The notes under the pieces are model-generated. The model saw nothing but the letters and a program-made list of their open reading frames with translations, searched no databases and was not told the DNA's origin. The translations under genes were made by a program, and so were the position numbers. 22,404 nt of DNA from an uncultured Lachnospiraceae bacterium (lineage in GTDB: Bacteria; Bacillota; Clostridia; Lachnospirales; Lachnospiraceae). The stretch lies in the NCBI GenBank assembly GCA_900539175.1, contig UQAW01000065.1, positions 1-22,404 of the forward strand, read 5' to 3'. Of the stretch, positions 7,416-16,841 are shown piece by piece; position 1 is the stretch's first letter; every line of letters starts with the position of its first letter.

Positions 7416-8939
7416 TTATTTATGTGTCTTCCTGTATTCTGCAGGCAATTGTCCCGTCTCCGCCTTAAAAACTCTGCTGAAATACTTGGCATCCGAGTAA
7501 CCCACCATTTCCGCAATCTCATATAACTTAAGCTGCGTCCCCAGCAAAAGTTCTTTTGCCTTATTCATACGGTACTTTTTTATATAAGCGCTGAAATTCA
7601 CTCCCATTTCCTGATGAAACTGCGTACCCAGATATTCCGGAGTAATACCAAGCTTTACAGCGATTTCATCCAAAGTAATACCCGTCCTGTAAAATTCGTG
7701 AATGATCGCCACAGCACGTCTTACATTAATATTTTCGATATCTTCATTTTGCTTCTTAATTTTTAACATCAACTCTGATGCCGCCTGTTTCAGTCCCTGC
7801 ATCGTCTTATTACTCATAATCTTTTCTAGCAGAGACTGTTGCTCAAAATTTTCATAATCCAGATTCCCGACTTCTTTTGAAAAATTAATGACAGCCCAAA
7901 AAAAACGGACATAGCATTCCTTGATTTTTTTAGGTTCGTATATTTTTTTATTCTGAAAATAGTCGTGAAACCTCTGGATACTCTTTTCCTGTGCTCTCAA
8001 ATTATTGGTACAAATTGCAATCTTTATCTGATTTTCAATCTCAATGGGATACACGCAAAGTACCGTCTTGATGTGCTTGATTTCCGGATAAGAAATAATA
8101 ACCTCATCACCCAGCGAAATATTCCATTCCAGATACAGCTCCAGGTTTTCATATCCTGTTTTCAACATATAGATATTCTCTGCCTGAGTCCACCCCATCG
8201 CAATATTATCCACATGATCATTTTTTCTGAGAAAGTAGTTCTGTATCTGCCTTTTTACACGATGATGATCAGTGTCATCATATAGAATCAGGTGGAGTTC
8301 TTTCTGCCTTTCATTCTCCAGTAAGCAATAAGACGGAGACGGTTTTTCTGCAAGAATCATCCTTAGATTTCTGGCAGACTGCATGACCTTCTGCTTATCC
8401 CATTCCTCAAAATACATAGTCATCAATGAAATCGGGCGGTCATCACTGACACCTAGTTGTCTTTTCAGGTAAGTTACAACTTCTGCCTCAAGCTTCAAGT
8501 CTCCATTCAAAATATTTATAAACATCTGATCCAATGTCCCAATCTGATCCGGCTTCCTTCTTCTGTCCTTTTCCCATTCTTTTTTTACACGCTCTACCGC
8601 ATCTGAAAAATCTCCAATCACAATCGGCTTCAAAAGATATTCTGTTACCCCCAGACGAATAGCCTGTCTGGCATACTCAAATTCCGAATACGCACTCAGC
8701 ACAATTGCCTTTGCATCACAGCCCTCCTCATGCAGCTTCTCCAACATATCAAGCCCATCCATAAGCGGCATACGGATATCTGTGATAATCACATCCGGCT
8801 TTTCCTTCCGAATAATTTCAAGTCCCTCCAATCCATTTTCCGCTTCACCGACAATCTCATTCTCTTTATCTAATTTAGGCAATAATCTAAGAATTCCCTC
8901 CCGTATCCGAATCTCATCCTCTACAATTACAAATTTCAT
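7416..8939 (-). CDS. YesN-type response regulator with AraC DNA-binding domain
   Basis: This 507-residue cytosolic regulator should be phosphorylated by the kinase encoded just upstream and then bind DNA. The receiver domain (about 1-120) has the acidic pair Glu7/Asp8, the phospho-acceptor Asp54 in IITDIRMP, Ser82 and Lys104 in LLKP. A long middle region (about 130-390) has no motif I recognise. The AraC-type double helix-turn-helix occupies the last 100 residues, with DEIAVKLGITPEYLG and the hallmark IAEMVGYSDAKYFSRVFK. I start at the ATG at 8939, behind GGAGGAGAGG; an upstream in-frame start at 8966 overlaps the kinase end and would precede the conserved MKFVIVEDE. Likely target is the importer-GH31 operon directly downstream, and perhaps the secreted enzyme upstream. 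Confidence 0.95.
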   Translation of the reverse strand: MKFVIVEDEIRIREGILRLLPKLDKENEIVGEAENGLEGLEIIRKEKPDVIITDIRMPLMDGLDMLEKLHEEGCDAKAIVLSAYSEFEYARQAIRLGVTEYLLKPIVIGDFSDAVERVKKEWEKDRRRKPDQIGTLDQMFINILNGDLKLEAEVVTYLKRQLGVSDDRPISLMTMYFEEWDKQKVMQSARNLRMILAEKPSPSYCLLENERQKELHLILYDDTDHHRVKRQIQNYFLRKNDHVDNIAMGWTQAENIYMLKTGYENLELYLEWNISLGDEVIISYPEIKHIKTVLCVYPIEIENQIKIAICTNNLRAQEKSIQRFHDYFQNKKIYEPKKIKECYVRFFWAVINFSKEVGNLDYENFEQQSLLEKIMSNKTMQGLKQAASELMLKIKKQNEDIENINVRRAVAIIHEFYRTGITLDEIAVKLGITPEYLGTQFHQEMGVNFSAYIKKYRMNKAKELLLGTQLKLYEIAEMVGYSDAKYFSRVFKAETGQLPAEYRKTHK

Positions 8940-8953
8940 CGACCTCTCCTCCA

Positions 8954-10759
8954 TTAATCCACACATTTCGGAACATATAGCCGTATTCTGGTATATTCTC
9001 CCAATTTACTCTCAATGCGTGCGGAGCTTTCTGCCCCATAATACATCTGTAAACGCATAATGGCATTTTCCATTCCAATACAATTTCTCTCTTTACTCCC
9101 AGGATATTGGCCTTCATTCATCTGTTCTACCAATTCTGCAGATATCCCATTGCCGTTATCCCAGATTTCAATCAGCAGTTTCTCATCTTTCGGAACTATG
9201 GTTATCTTCAGGATATGTACCCCCTTTTTCCCCTCAAATCCATGCAGAATTGCATTCTCAATGAATGGCTGAAACAAAAGTTTATGAATGTTCCAACCCA
9301 GAACCTCCGGCGAAACATCAATTTCACACTCGAAGGTATTCTTTAGTCTCGTCTGCTGTAAAAAAAGATACTGCTTTAGCCATTCCACTTCTCTGCTGAT
9401 TTTGACTACCGCATTGCTGTTATCAATTCCATACCGCAGAATCGATGCCAGTGAAGTGATCGAATTACTGATTTCATATTCATCTTTATCAATTGCCATC
9501 CAATTAATCGTATCCAGCGTATTATATAAAAAGTGTGGATTAATCTGTGCTTCCAATGCCATAATTTCCGCATTCTTTTGCTTTTCGTTGGCCTCTTTTT
9601 CCTTTTCAACAGAACGTTCCAGCTTATCCAACATTATATTAAACTGTGTTTCTATCGTTCGGATTTCTGTTGGTGTTTTATCATCCCAGACCGCCCTGAC
9701 AGATAGTTTTCCTTTTCCGGCAATCTTCATCGTCTCGACCAGACGGTTGATGGAACCCATCAGGTTTCTTGTCAAAGTTACAATCAAACAGAGCACTACC
9801 AGTGTCGTCATTCCAAGCATTATCAGCATGATTTTCTGCTGTGCATTCAATCTTTTCAGTAACTCATCCTGATTTGAAACATGCACAATGTCAGCTTCAA
9901 ACTCCTGGTCATACACCACATCCACGGTTCCGGACTGAATGTCCAATAAATCGTTTTCTTTTAAATACCGTTGATATGCCTGCCTTCTTTCTTCCACGGA
10001 ATCCGACCACGGAATGACGCTACTTCCAAGCAACGCTTTCTCACGACTGGATATCATCTCCCCATTCATGGCAACCATAAAAGTAAGGCTGTTTTTACTC
10101 TCATGCTTTCCGCAGATTTCCTGCAGCATCTCTTCATCAATACTCATAATCACCACGCCAAGCTGACGATTTACATTCTGATAATCAATGATACGATGTC
10201 CCAGATGGAATAAATAATACGTCTTTGCTGCAAATACTCCCGCCTTTTTTGTGGGAATAACGTGAGTGCTATTGTCCTCCGAGATCAAATCATAGATTTC
10301 CTGCTGATCCATGCCGATGCTGCCAAGCCAGGATGTCTGTGTAGCCGCTCCCGTAAGCAAATCATAAAATACAATCCTTCCGCTTTCCGTAATTACTGTG
10401 ATACACTTAATATGCTCCTTCGTATAGAACATTCCACGAAGGGTCCTCCTCAATTGCCCCGTTACCATAGTTATATCCCGGCCCTCATTCAGTTCTTCCA
10501 CCATATCCACAATGTCATCATTCATGTAGATCTGAAACAGTATATCCTCATAAGAATCCACCCATATATCCAGGCTACTTCTCGTCTGCTCCAGATTGGT
10601 ATGGGTCAGTTCTTCCGCATGATCTTTGACAATCCGTGAGGTATTCACATAAGAAAATATAAGAATCATAAGTGTTGGAAAAATTGATGTAATCATAAAC
10701 GCCATCAGGATCTTTCCCTTTAAACTCGACCAGGAAAATGCACGTAAGAACTTTTTCAC
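8954..10759 (-). CDS. YesM-type sensor histidine kinase
   Basis: This 601-residue membrane kinase has a first membrane helix (about 16-38), an extracellular sensor domain of about 265 residues (Cache-like by size and context), a second helix (about 308-330), a HAMP linker and a coiled coil near 370-400. The phospho-acceptor is His409 in QINPHFLYNTLDTINW, the His_kinase type found with YesN partners. The ATP-binding domain shows ENAILHG (N box, 501-507), DNGNGIS (534-540) and GMENA (562-566). Translation begins at a GTG (10759) behind the strong GGGGGGAT site. The response regulator follows after 14 bases. Kinases of this family commonly control carbohydrate uptake; whether it reads a free sugar or a loaded binding protein is unknown. 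Confidence 0.95.
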   Translation of the reverse strand: MKKFLRAFSWSSLKGKILMAFMITSIFPTLMILIFSYVNTSRIVKDHAEELTHTNLEQTRSSLDIWVDSYEDILFQIYMNDDIVDMVEELNEGRDITMVTGQLRRTLRGMFYTKEHIKCITVITESGRIVFYDLLTGAATQTSWLGSIGMDQQEIYDLISEDNSTHVIPTKKAGVFAAKTYYLFHLGHRIIDYQNVNRQLGVVIMSIDEEMLQEICGKHESKNSLTFMVAMNGEMISSREKALLGSSVIPWSDSVEERRQAYQRYLKENDLLDIQSGTVDVVYDQEFEADIVHVSNQDELLKRLNAQQKIMLIMLGMTTLVVLCLIVTLTRNLMGSINRLVETMKIAGKGKLSVRAVWDDKTPTEIRTIETQFNIMLDKLERSVEKEKEANEKQKNAEIMALEAQINPHFLYNTLDTINWMAIDKDEYEISNSITSLASILRYGIDNSNAVVKISREVEWLKQYLFLQQTRLKNTFECEIDVSPEVLGWNIHKLLFQPFIENAILHGFEGKKGVHILKITIVPKDEKLLIEIWDNGNGISAELVEQMNEGQYPGSKERNCIGMENAIMRLQMYYGAESSARIESKLGEYTRIRLYVPKCVD

Positions 10760-10808
10760 AGAATCCCCCCTTTAATTCATACAAGTCAATGCCTTCTTAT
10801 TTCTATAT

Positions 10809-10837
10809 ATCGTACCACATATTTAAGCCCTTCTCCA
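10809..10837 (-). promoter_or_regulatory. weak candidate promoter of the kinase-regulator operon
   Basis: TGGAGA (10837-10832), 17 bases, then TACGAT (10814-10809) lies about 50 bases upstream of the kinase start and downstream of the terminator of the large secreted enzyme. Both boxes deviate from consensus, so expression from here would be low or activated. Alternative -10 choices exist in the neighbouring GATATATAG. Confidence 0.3.
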
Positions 10838-10871
10838 TTTCCAAATCTATACATATACGTATGCTTCTTTT

Positions 10872-10920
10872 ATTTCAAAAACCGGGAATCCATGGAGCAT
10901 CCTTCCACTGATTCCCGGTT
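10872..10920 (-). terminator. terminator after the large secreted enzyme
   Basis: An 11-bp perfect stem (AACCGGGAATC / GATTCCCGGTT, 10880-10890 with 10910-10920) with an inner TGGA/TCCA helix is followed on the minus strand by a T/A-rich tract (TTTTGAAAT). It lies about 90 bases past the stop codon and separates this gene from the kinase operon. Confidence 0.85.
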
Positions 10921-11007
10921 TCTGCAAAATTTTCGTATATCCTTTCTTATGTGCTTTTTCTTTGAATGTTACCCGAATTACCGACAACATCCCATCTTCT
11001 GTATTTT

Positions 11008-14000
11008 TTATCTGTCATATCGTTCCATAAATCTCTCAATGATTGCTGCACATTGTACACGTAACGCAGTACCAGAAGGATTGATCATTCCGTTGTCTCC
11101 AGTAATCAACACTTCCGAAACAGCCCAGCCAACTGCCTGCACTGCATATTCACTGACATTGTCTTTATCCGGAAATGTTTCCAACTTCTCTGTTCCGGAT
11201 TCCCCGGTAATATATCCTTTATATTTTGCATATCGATATAACATAGCTGCCATTTGTTCACGGGTAAGCTTGTCCTCCGGACCAAACTTTCCTGCATTTT
11301 CTCCCATGGTATAGCCAGTGATAACCCTGACATCTGCAGCACTTGCCCAGATTACCGCATCTGCATAAAATGCTTCCTCTGCCACATCCGGGAATACCTC
11401 TTTATATTCTACCTCAGGGCTTCCTTCCATGCGGTACAAAATGGTTGCAAACTGTCCACGGTTCAGATCCGCTGCTGGAGCAAAATGAGTTGAATCTATT
11501 CCGGTCATAATTCCCCGATCATATACATACTGCACATAATCTACAAACCAATCACCTTCATTCACATCTACAAAGATATCTGTTACCTTCTTAACATCTG
11601 GATCCGGTATTTCCTCCGCTTTTTTGATTTTGATATAGTTCATATTAATCGTGGCATCCTGAGAATATGCTGCGACCATCAAATCTTCATTTTCTTCAAT
11701 TTCAATGCTTCCGTTCACTATCTTATTTCCGCCCTGTGGGATATCCAATGCAGATTCATTCATCTTCACTTCATTCAGATACACATCCGGATTTGCAGAG
11801 TTTCCCCAGTTATTGCCCATACATACCTCTACCTCATAAGTGCCGGGTTCCAGTTCAAACTGATATTTGACATAACGCGGGGAGATACCACTTTCTTTCT
11901 GGTTGTGTGCATAACGGAATGTTGTTTTCTTATTCTTTCCGTCTTCTACATCTGCGTCCGTGTTCTGATTTGCACGCTGGAAGTTCGTATATACAGCCTG
12001 ATCATCTGCTCTATCTGGATTAACTGCTGTATCGTTAACACCTGTTAATACACCCCAGTATTTTCCAGTAACCGCATCTGCTCCGAAAAGCTGATCTGTT
12101 ACACTGTTGTATATTCCGAACTTATCTTTTCTTGTCAAGGTTACAGGATTATGATCACCACAATCTACAAAATAAAGCAGTTCCGGATCCTGAATATCAC
12201 TAATCTTCACCAGTGCAGCAAATGTACTCTCCAAAGTCCTTTTTGCCTCATTGACTTCCATCTGTTTGTCAAATGGAACATTTGCCTCACTTAAAAGTGC
12301 CTGTGCACGATTCCGTGCCGTCTGGAATGCTGTCCATGAAGCATTCGTATATCCATCCGCTTTTATATCCTTTACTGCATCATAGGATTTCTGAAGCCCG
12401 GACATATCTGCTTCTTCTCTATATGGTGCAATTGCAATATAATTCATCTGAATTGTAGCATTGCCACTCTGTGCACTTACTTCCAGGACAACACGTCCAT
12501 TCTCATTCCTCTGTACATTACTCAGATTGATTCTTCCAGAAGCTACTGCATTTGTGTTTGCTGCAACTGTAAAATCATCTCCTGTAATCTTTGTATCATT
12601 GAGATAAATCTGTGGGCTTCCTGCATTATCCCATGTATTTCCCATACATACAGATACTGCATATTCTGCCGGTTCCAGCTCAAAACGATATTTCACATAC
12701 CTTGGATTAATACCCGCAGTATCCTGTCCATCCGCATAGCGGAATGTTCTTGTCTTATCCAGCCCATCAGCCAGTTCCCAGTTGTTTGCACGCTGGTATT
12801 TTGTATATGCTGCCTTATCGGCGGCATCCAGTTTCTGATAGAGTGCCGGATCCTCATTGCTAGTCACTACACCCCATGCATATCCGGTAGCTTTATCTAC
12901 TTTATAAAGCTGATCTGTCACACTATTATTTTTTCCAAATGTATCACCTGCAGACAGCGTATTTGGATTATGGTCTCCACAGTCTACAAAATATGCCATC
13001 ATCTCATTTACCTGTGATTCATCACGTGTCGGAACGGTTGTCAATGCAAACCGATCCAGGCAAATATTCCCATTCAAACCAGATGCATCTACTTTTATTG
13101 TAAACTTACCATCTGCTCCAATCTTGACGCGAAGGAAATTTTCTTCATAATCTGTTCCTGCACTCAAAACAGTACTCTGTCTCTGTACTTCCAGCATCGC
13201 CTGTCCAGTCACATTCTGTCCACTCTGCGCCTTACTGTACACACTAAGAATATATTCTCCCTCTGGAATTCCAGTTACTGTCTGCGTAAGCGTTCCCTCC
13301 GATATCTTTACATAATATCCTTCGAAACTGTCTGCGCTTCCGTTATGAACACCCGTACTCTTTGCACTTGCATCCCATCCAGTCAGATCTTTTGTTCCAA
13401 AGCCTGCATTGGTAATATATTTGTCAATATATTCGCCACTGCCTTCCTCAAAATATACTACAACCTTCTGGTCTTCTCTAATATCCTTCAAAGTCAGACT
13501 ATACTGTCCATCTGTTTCTTTGTTGATATCCTTTGTCTTGTCTACTCCATTTACCAGAATACGTTCCACACCTTTTCCCGGCATCATAGTAATTTTTGCA
13601 GAGTTGCCCAGTGTAACTTCATTCTTATCTGCAACTACATACCCGCCTGCGGTTGTCTGAATCTTAATCTGACATGTTTCCTCTACCTCTGCCGCTTTTT
13701 CAAGTGTCATTGGCGTTAGAACAAATTTATCAAAGTTCGGTGTGTAATTATCCAACTCATTTGTTCCTGGTGTGGACTGTGTACCACCCCATTTTACCTG
13801 CCAACTGTCATCATTAAATACCTTGATTGTATTCTTTCCTTTTTCAAGCTGAACCTTTACAGATTTTTCTTTGAAAGTATCATCAGAAGATGTATTGATA
13901 AAGAAATATCTGTCTGCACTTGTAACCTTTCCCTGTGCGTTCATAACCTGAACGGTTGCATATTTATCAATAATTTTAATATTGTAACTATGGCTTCCAC

Positions 14001-16551
14001 AAATATCGTCATTAGACTGGAACACCTGTAATTCATAGGTTCCTACTGCTGGTGCATCGTAAGTAAATTCCAGATATTTATTCTTATCAGAAGCTGCCTG
14101 TACATCGCCTTCATATCCTACTACATATTTACCGCCAGATGCTCCTTCACTGTTTTTCACCTGAATTGCAGAACCAGCTGGAATACAATCCTCTGCTTCA
14201 ATCACAACTGCTTTGCCATCCGTCAATGCTTTTTCCAGCACCTTCTGAACCTTCATATAATCCAGCGCCGCATCTACGTTAGCATCTACATCTACAATAT
14301 TAATTCCTTTCTGTAAATAGATAGAAGCAGTTACTGTTTTCCATTCACCTTCTGTATTAGAAAGTCCTACTGCTTTACTCAGAGAATCCAGTGTTGTCGT
14401 AGTATTTCCAACATAAATGTTTGCCTTACCTGTCTTTTCAGACTGATATCGAAGTGTAACATTATAGATTCCGCTTTCTTCTACTACAACATTCCAACGA
14501 ATTCCACCACCATTTTCTACACTTACTGCATTTAACCCTGTTACATAACCATTTCCAGAGTATCCGGTTTTTCCTGTCTTTGTAAGAACCTTGCTTTCTT
14601 TACACTCAGCCAACATATTAAAGTCTGCCTGTTCTGCCTCATAGACACCGGACCACATCGGAAGTTCTTCTCCATATGCACCTGCATATGTAACCAGAAG
14701 CGCATCGTGAATCATATCCGCATTTTCCAGATTCGTAATCATTACCGTATGCTTTCCAGCTTCTAAATCCACATATTTTGTATAACAGTCCGTAATCGCA
14801 GTAAACAAGGTATTCTCCATGATTACATTTTCTGCTTTTCCATTATCAATCTGATAACTCTGTTTTACATTCAACGGCTTATGCCTATACATATCATTTC
14901 GGTTGGAGCCTGTTCCATTTCCATACAGGAAATTCAACTGATACTTTCCGTCTACCGGAACCTCGAACTCATAAGTCAACTCACAGTCTTCTTCATCCAT
15001 TAGAACTGCATAACCGTCTGAAAAATAATACGTTGGATTATAATCTGCCCGCTTCATGATAGTCAAATCATTACATTTCGCTGCCTCTGCTTCATAAGTT
15101 GCTGAATAGCGAGAAACAATCGGATTCTCAATCTCTTCCGCATTTGTTTTTGTAATCGTTACGTAAAATGCGTCTGCATACTTTGCATTCGGAATCGTAA
15201 TCTCCACACTTCCATCTTCTGCAATCGGGAAATCCCCCTCCAGAATAGTCGGAACTTCACTGACTGTTCCTGCATATCCATTATAAGATGCTTTTTGTAC
15301 AGAAATGTGAACCCGTCCCTCATTTTTAAATATCTCTGTTCCTTTAATATCTTTAAGCAATAATTTCTGAGTGCCGTCTTCCCCTCCCATAAGAACAGAT
15401 GCACTCTGTTTCTTATCATCAATAGAGGCTACTCCATATAACCGATCATAATTCGTGGATGTCTGTACCTGCAATGTCTTTCCCGACATATCTCCGTACC
15501 ATTTGTATACCCACCATGCTCCTGCACCCTCATTGGCATCCGATGTCAGACCATTTAAGTTATTTGCCTGCTGCCAGAATGGAAGACAACCATATATCTT
15601 CTCATCTTCCAGACGCGCAATCCAGTTTACAAGAGATCCTGGAACTCCACAATCCTTCATCTCTGCATACTCATTGATAACAATCTGTGGCATCTCAAGC
15701 TTTTCTCCATGCTTTTCAATCCATTGTGTCCAGTTCGTCTGCGCCCAGATATTCTTGAAGTCCTTCATATGCTTAGACATTCCGGCTAACTGAGGTGTCT
15801 CTAACTCATGCCAGGTAATAATATCCGGCATACAGTCATTATCTGCACAATACTGAATATAGCCCCTGAAATCAGTATTTACAAACTGAAGATTATAACC
15901 GCAACTATTCGGTCCTGCAATTGCTGCATCCGGATCACCCGCCTTGATCGCCTTATAATAAGACTCCCATGCAACATTTGTATTTGGCGCACCGACTACT
16001 GGTGTTCCTTCATTGATTGGGATATAGATAAGTGCCTTATCAATATCTGTTTTTCCCAATTCATCTTTTGGCGCATCTGGTGTGCCATGTTTTTCCTTCC
16101 ACTCCTGCTTCCACTCATAGACATATGGGGCAATAATATTCTGAAGCACATCGGAATACTCATGATAATTTGCAGTAACACCAAACACTCCATAATAATT
16201 ACTGTTATACATCATTACCTGCTCGCCGCCACTTGCCAGAAATGTCTCTGCCACGTCCAGTGCATCTCCATACGGATGCTCTGTTCCAAGTGCGCCTTTC
16301 GTCGCAAGTACCTTTGGCTTTAATGGAACCAATGTGTTTGTTGTTGGAACGTCCTCATTTGATATTCCATAAAGGAAGCCGGAAGCACCGTGCAGGATAT
16401 CTCCCGTTTGCGCTGACATATCCACAGTTAAAGTGGATGTCTCATCTACGGCTGCCTCTGCAGAAAAATCTGTCGTTATAATACTTGCCGCCGCCATCAC
16501 AATCGTCAGAGCACCTGCTAGCATTCTGTTTCTTAGTACCCTTTTTCTCAT
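11008..16551 (-). CDS. giant secreted, SLH-anchored multimodular glycoside hydrolase, 1847 aa
   Basis: The protein has a signal peptide (about 1-34, ending AEAA) and a catalytic domain (about 40-380) that looks like a clan GH-A TIM barrel, distantly GH39-like. Candidate acid/base is Glu181 in IPINEG and nucleophile Glu294 in VINEYAE; Glu249 in TWHELE is an alternative. After a beta domain come three CBM6/CBM35-like modules (about 484-623, 635-770, 781-947), a bacterial beta-repeat domain (960-1036), a CBM4/9-like module (1043-1172), a malectin-like module (1186-1377), a FIVAR-like helical linker (1383-1450), a second malectin-like copy (1459-1643) and three SLH repeats (about 1656-1845) that attach it to cell-wall polymers. 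Start is the ATG at 16551, nine bases after AGGAGG; an ATG four bases earlier is out of frame. It probably cuts a complex glycan at the cell surface and feeds the importer encoded downstream. Substrate and family are not established. Confidence 0.88.
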   Translation of the reverse strand: MRKRVLRNRMLAGALTIVMAAASIITTDFSAEAAVDETSTLTVDMSAQTGDILHGASGFLYGISNEDVPTTNTLVPLKPKVLATKGALGTEHPYGDALDVAETFLASGGEQVMMYNSNYYGVFGVTANYHEYSDVLQNIIAPYVYEWKQEWKEKHGTPDAPKDELGKTDIDKALIYIPINEGTPVVGAPNTNVAWESYYKAIKAGDPDAAIAGPNSCGYNLQFVNTDFRGYIQYCADNDCMPDIITWHELETPQLAGMSKHMKDFKNIWAQTNWTQWIEKHGEKLEMPQIVINEYAEMKDCGVPGSLVNWIARLEDEKIYGCLPFWQQANNLNGLTSDANEGAGAWWVYKWYGDMSGKTLQVQTSTNYDRLYGVASIDDKKQSASVLMGGEDGTQKLLLKDIKGTEIFKNEGRVHISVQKASYNGYAGTVSEVPTILEGDFPIAEDGSVEITIPNAKYADAFYVTITKTNAEEIENPIVSRYSATYEAEAAKCNDLTIMKRADYNPTYYFSDGYAVLMDEEDCELTYEFEVPVDGKYQLNFLYGNGTGSNRNDMYRHKPLNVKQSYQIDNGKAENVIMENTLFTAITDCYTKYVDLEAGKHTVMITNLENADMIHDALLVTYAGAYGEELPMWSGVYEAEQADFNMLAECKESKVLTKTGKTGYSGNGYVTGLNAVSVENGGGIRWNVVVEESGIYNVTLRYQSEKTGKANIYVGNTTTTLDSLSKAVGLSNTEGEWKTVTASIYLQKGINIVDVDANVDAALDYMKVQKVLEKALTDGKAVVIEAEDCIPAGSAIQVKNSEGASGGKYVVGYEGDVQAASDKNKYLEFTYDAPAVGTYELQVFQSNDDICGSHSYNIKIIDKYATVQVMNAQGKVTSADRYFFINTSSDDTFKEKSVKVQLEKGKNTIKVFNDDSWQVKWGGTQSTPGTNELDNYTPNFDKFVLTPMTLEKAAEVEETCQIKIQTTAGGYVVADKNEVTLGNSAKITMMPGKGVERILVNGVDKTKDINKETDGQYSLTLKDIREDQKVVVYFEEGSGEYIDKYITNAGFGTKDLTGWDASAKSTGVHNGSADSFEGYYVKISEGTLTQTVTGIPEGEYILSVYSKAQSGQNVTGQAMLEVQRQSTVLSAGTDYEENFLRVKIGADGKFTIKVDASGLNGNICLDRFALTTVPTRDESQVNEMMAYFVDCGDHNPNTLSAGDTFGKNNSVTDQLYKVDKATGYAWGVVTSNEDPALYQKLDAADKAAYTKYQRANNWELADGLDKTRTFRYADGQDTAGINPRYVKYRFELEPAEYAVSVCMGNTWDNAGSPQIYLNDTKITGDDFTVAANTNAVASGRINLSNVQRNENGRVVLEVSAQSGNATIQMNYIAIAPYREEADMSGLQKSYDAVKDIKADGYTNASWTAFQTARNRAQALLSEANVPFDKQMEVNEAKRTLESTFAALVKISDIQDPELLYFVDCGDHNPVTLTRKDKFGIYNSVTDQLFGADAVTGKYWGVLTGVNDTAVNPDRADDQAVYTNFQRANQNTDADVEDGKNKKTTFRYAHNQKESGISPRYVKYQFELEPGTYEVEVCMGNNWGNSANPDVYLNEVKMNESALDIPQGGNKIVNGSIEIEENEDLMVAAYSQDATINMNYIKIKKAEEIPDPDVKKVTDIFVDVNEGDWFVDYVQYVYDRGIMTGIDSTHFAPAADLNRGQFATILYRMEGSPEVEYKEVFPDVAEEAFYADAVIWASAADVRVITGYTMGENAGKFGPEDKLTREQMAAMLYRYAKYKGYITGESGTEKLETFPDKDNVSEYAVQAVGWAVSEVLITGDNGMINPSGTALRVQCAAIIERFMERYDR
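11623..12177 (-). repeat. malectin-like module, copy 2 (residues 1459-1643 of the giant enzyme)
   Basis: This module begins YFVDCGDHNP and shares NSVTDQL, TFRYA, PRYVKY, FELEP and the VCMGN...W box with copy 1, in the same order. It ends in INMNYIKI, matching IQMNYIAI. The duplication is clear at protein level and the DNA has diverged. Function, probably carbohydrate binding, is inferred from the malectin-like pattern. Confidence 0.8.
12421..12996 (-). repeat. malectin-like module, copy 1 (residues 1186-1377 of the giant enzyme)
   Basis: The first of two homologous modules, starting YFVDCGDHNPNTLS and separated from copy 2 by a helical FIVAR-like linker of about 80 residues. Conserved blocks and their order are the same in both copies, which indicates an internal duplication inside the gene. 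Confidence 0.8.
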
Positions 16552-16710
16552 CCATTCTTTCCTCCTTCTAAGTTTTCATCTAAAGTATTTAGATATATGT
16601 CTACTATATAATGAATTTTTCGATTCAAAAACGTGAAAAACCTAAGAAAAGGATAAAAATTCTTAACTTTTTCCACGCAGTTAGCACTTTCACAACGCAC
16701 TTCAGAACGG
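16552..16710 (-). promoter_or_regulatory. upstream region and leader of the giant enzyme gene
   Basis: The only promoter-like match is a -10 TATAGT (16608-16603) with a poor -35 TTTTTG (16631-16626) 17 bases upstream. An inverted repeat TGAAT/ATTCA flanks the spacer (about 16627-16612). The weak -35 is what would be expected of an activated promoter. The ribosome binding site AAGGAGG is strong. No catabolite-control (cre) palindrome is obvious. Confidence 0.3.
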
Positions 16711-16745
16711 AAAAAACCTTCCAGGCATATACCCGGAAGGCTTTT
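16711..16745 (-). terminator. terminator after the aldolase gene (bidirectional hairpin)
   Basis: A 9-bp stem CCTTCCGGG / CCTGGAAGG (16717-16740, one G-U pair) with loop TATATG is followed on the minus strand by TTTTTT. The plus strand also carries CTTTTT on the other side, so the hairpin could stop transcription both ways. It lies about 100 bases past the aldolase stop. Confidence 0.85.
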
Positions 16746-16841
16746 TCACTTAACAATTATCTAAAATCTTAAACTTACTTCAAAATGTCACCGTGTAAAT
16801 ACACTGGAAACTCTCTTGCATCTGGTCATATATTTCCTTAC

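Noticed and set aside
8940..8966. Longer start for the response regulator
   Set aside because: It overlaps the kinase stop and places residues before the conserved MKFVIVEDE; the start at 8939 has a strong GGAGGAGAGG.
9288..9872. 194-codon plus-strand reading frame opposite the histidine kinase
   Set aside because: Its apparent hydrophobic, serine-rich product is the mirror of the kinase coding strand; no ribosome binding site supports it.
15808..16323. 171-codon plus-strand frame opposite the secreted enzyme
   Set aside because: It is antisense to the catalytic domain and rich in Ile/Cys, with no initiation signals.
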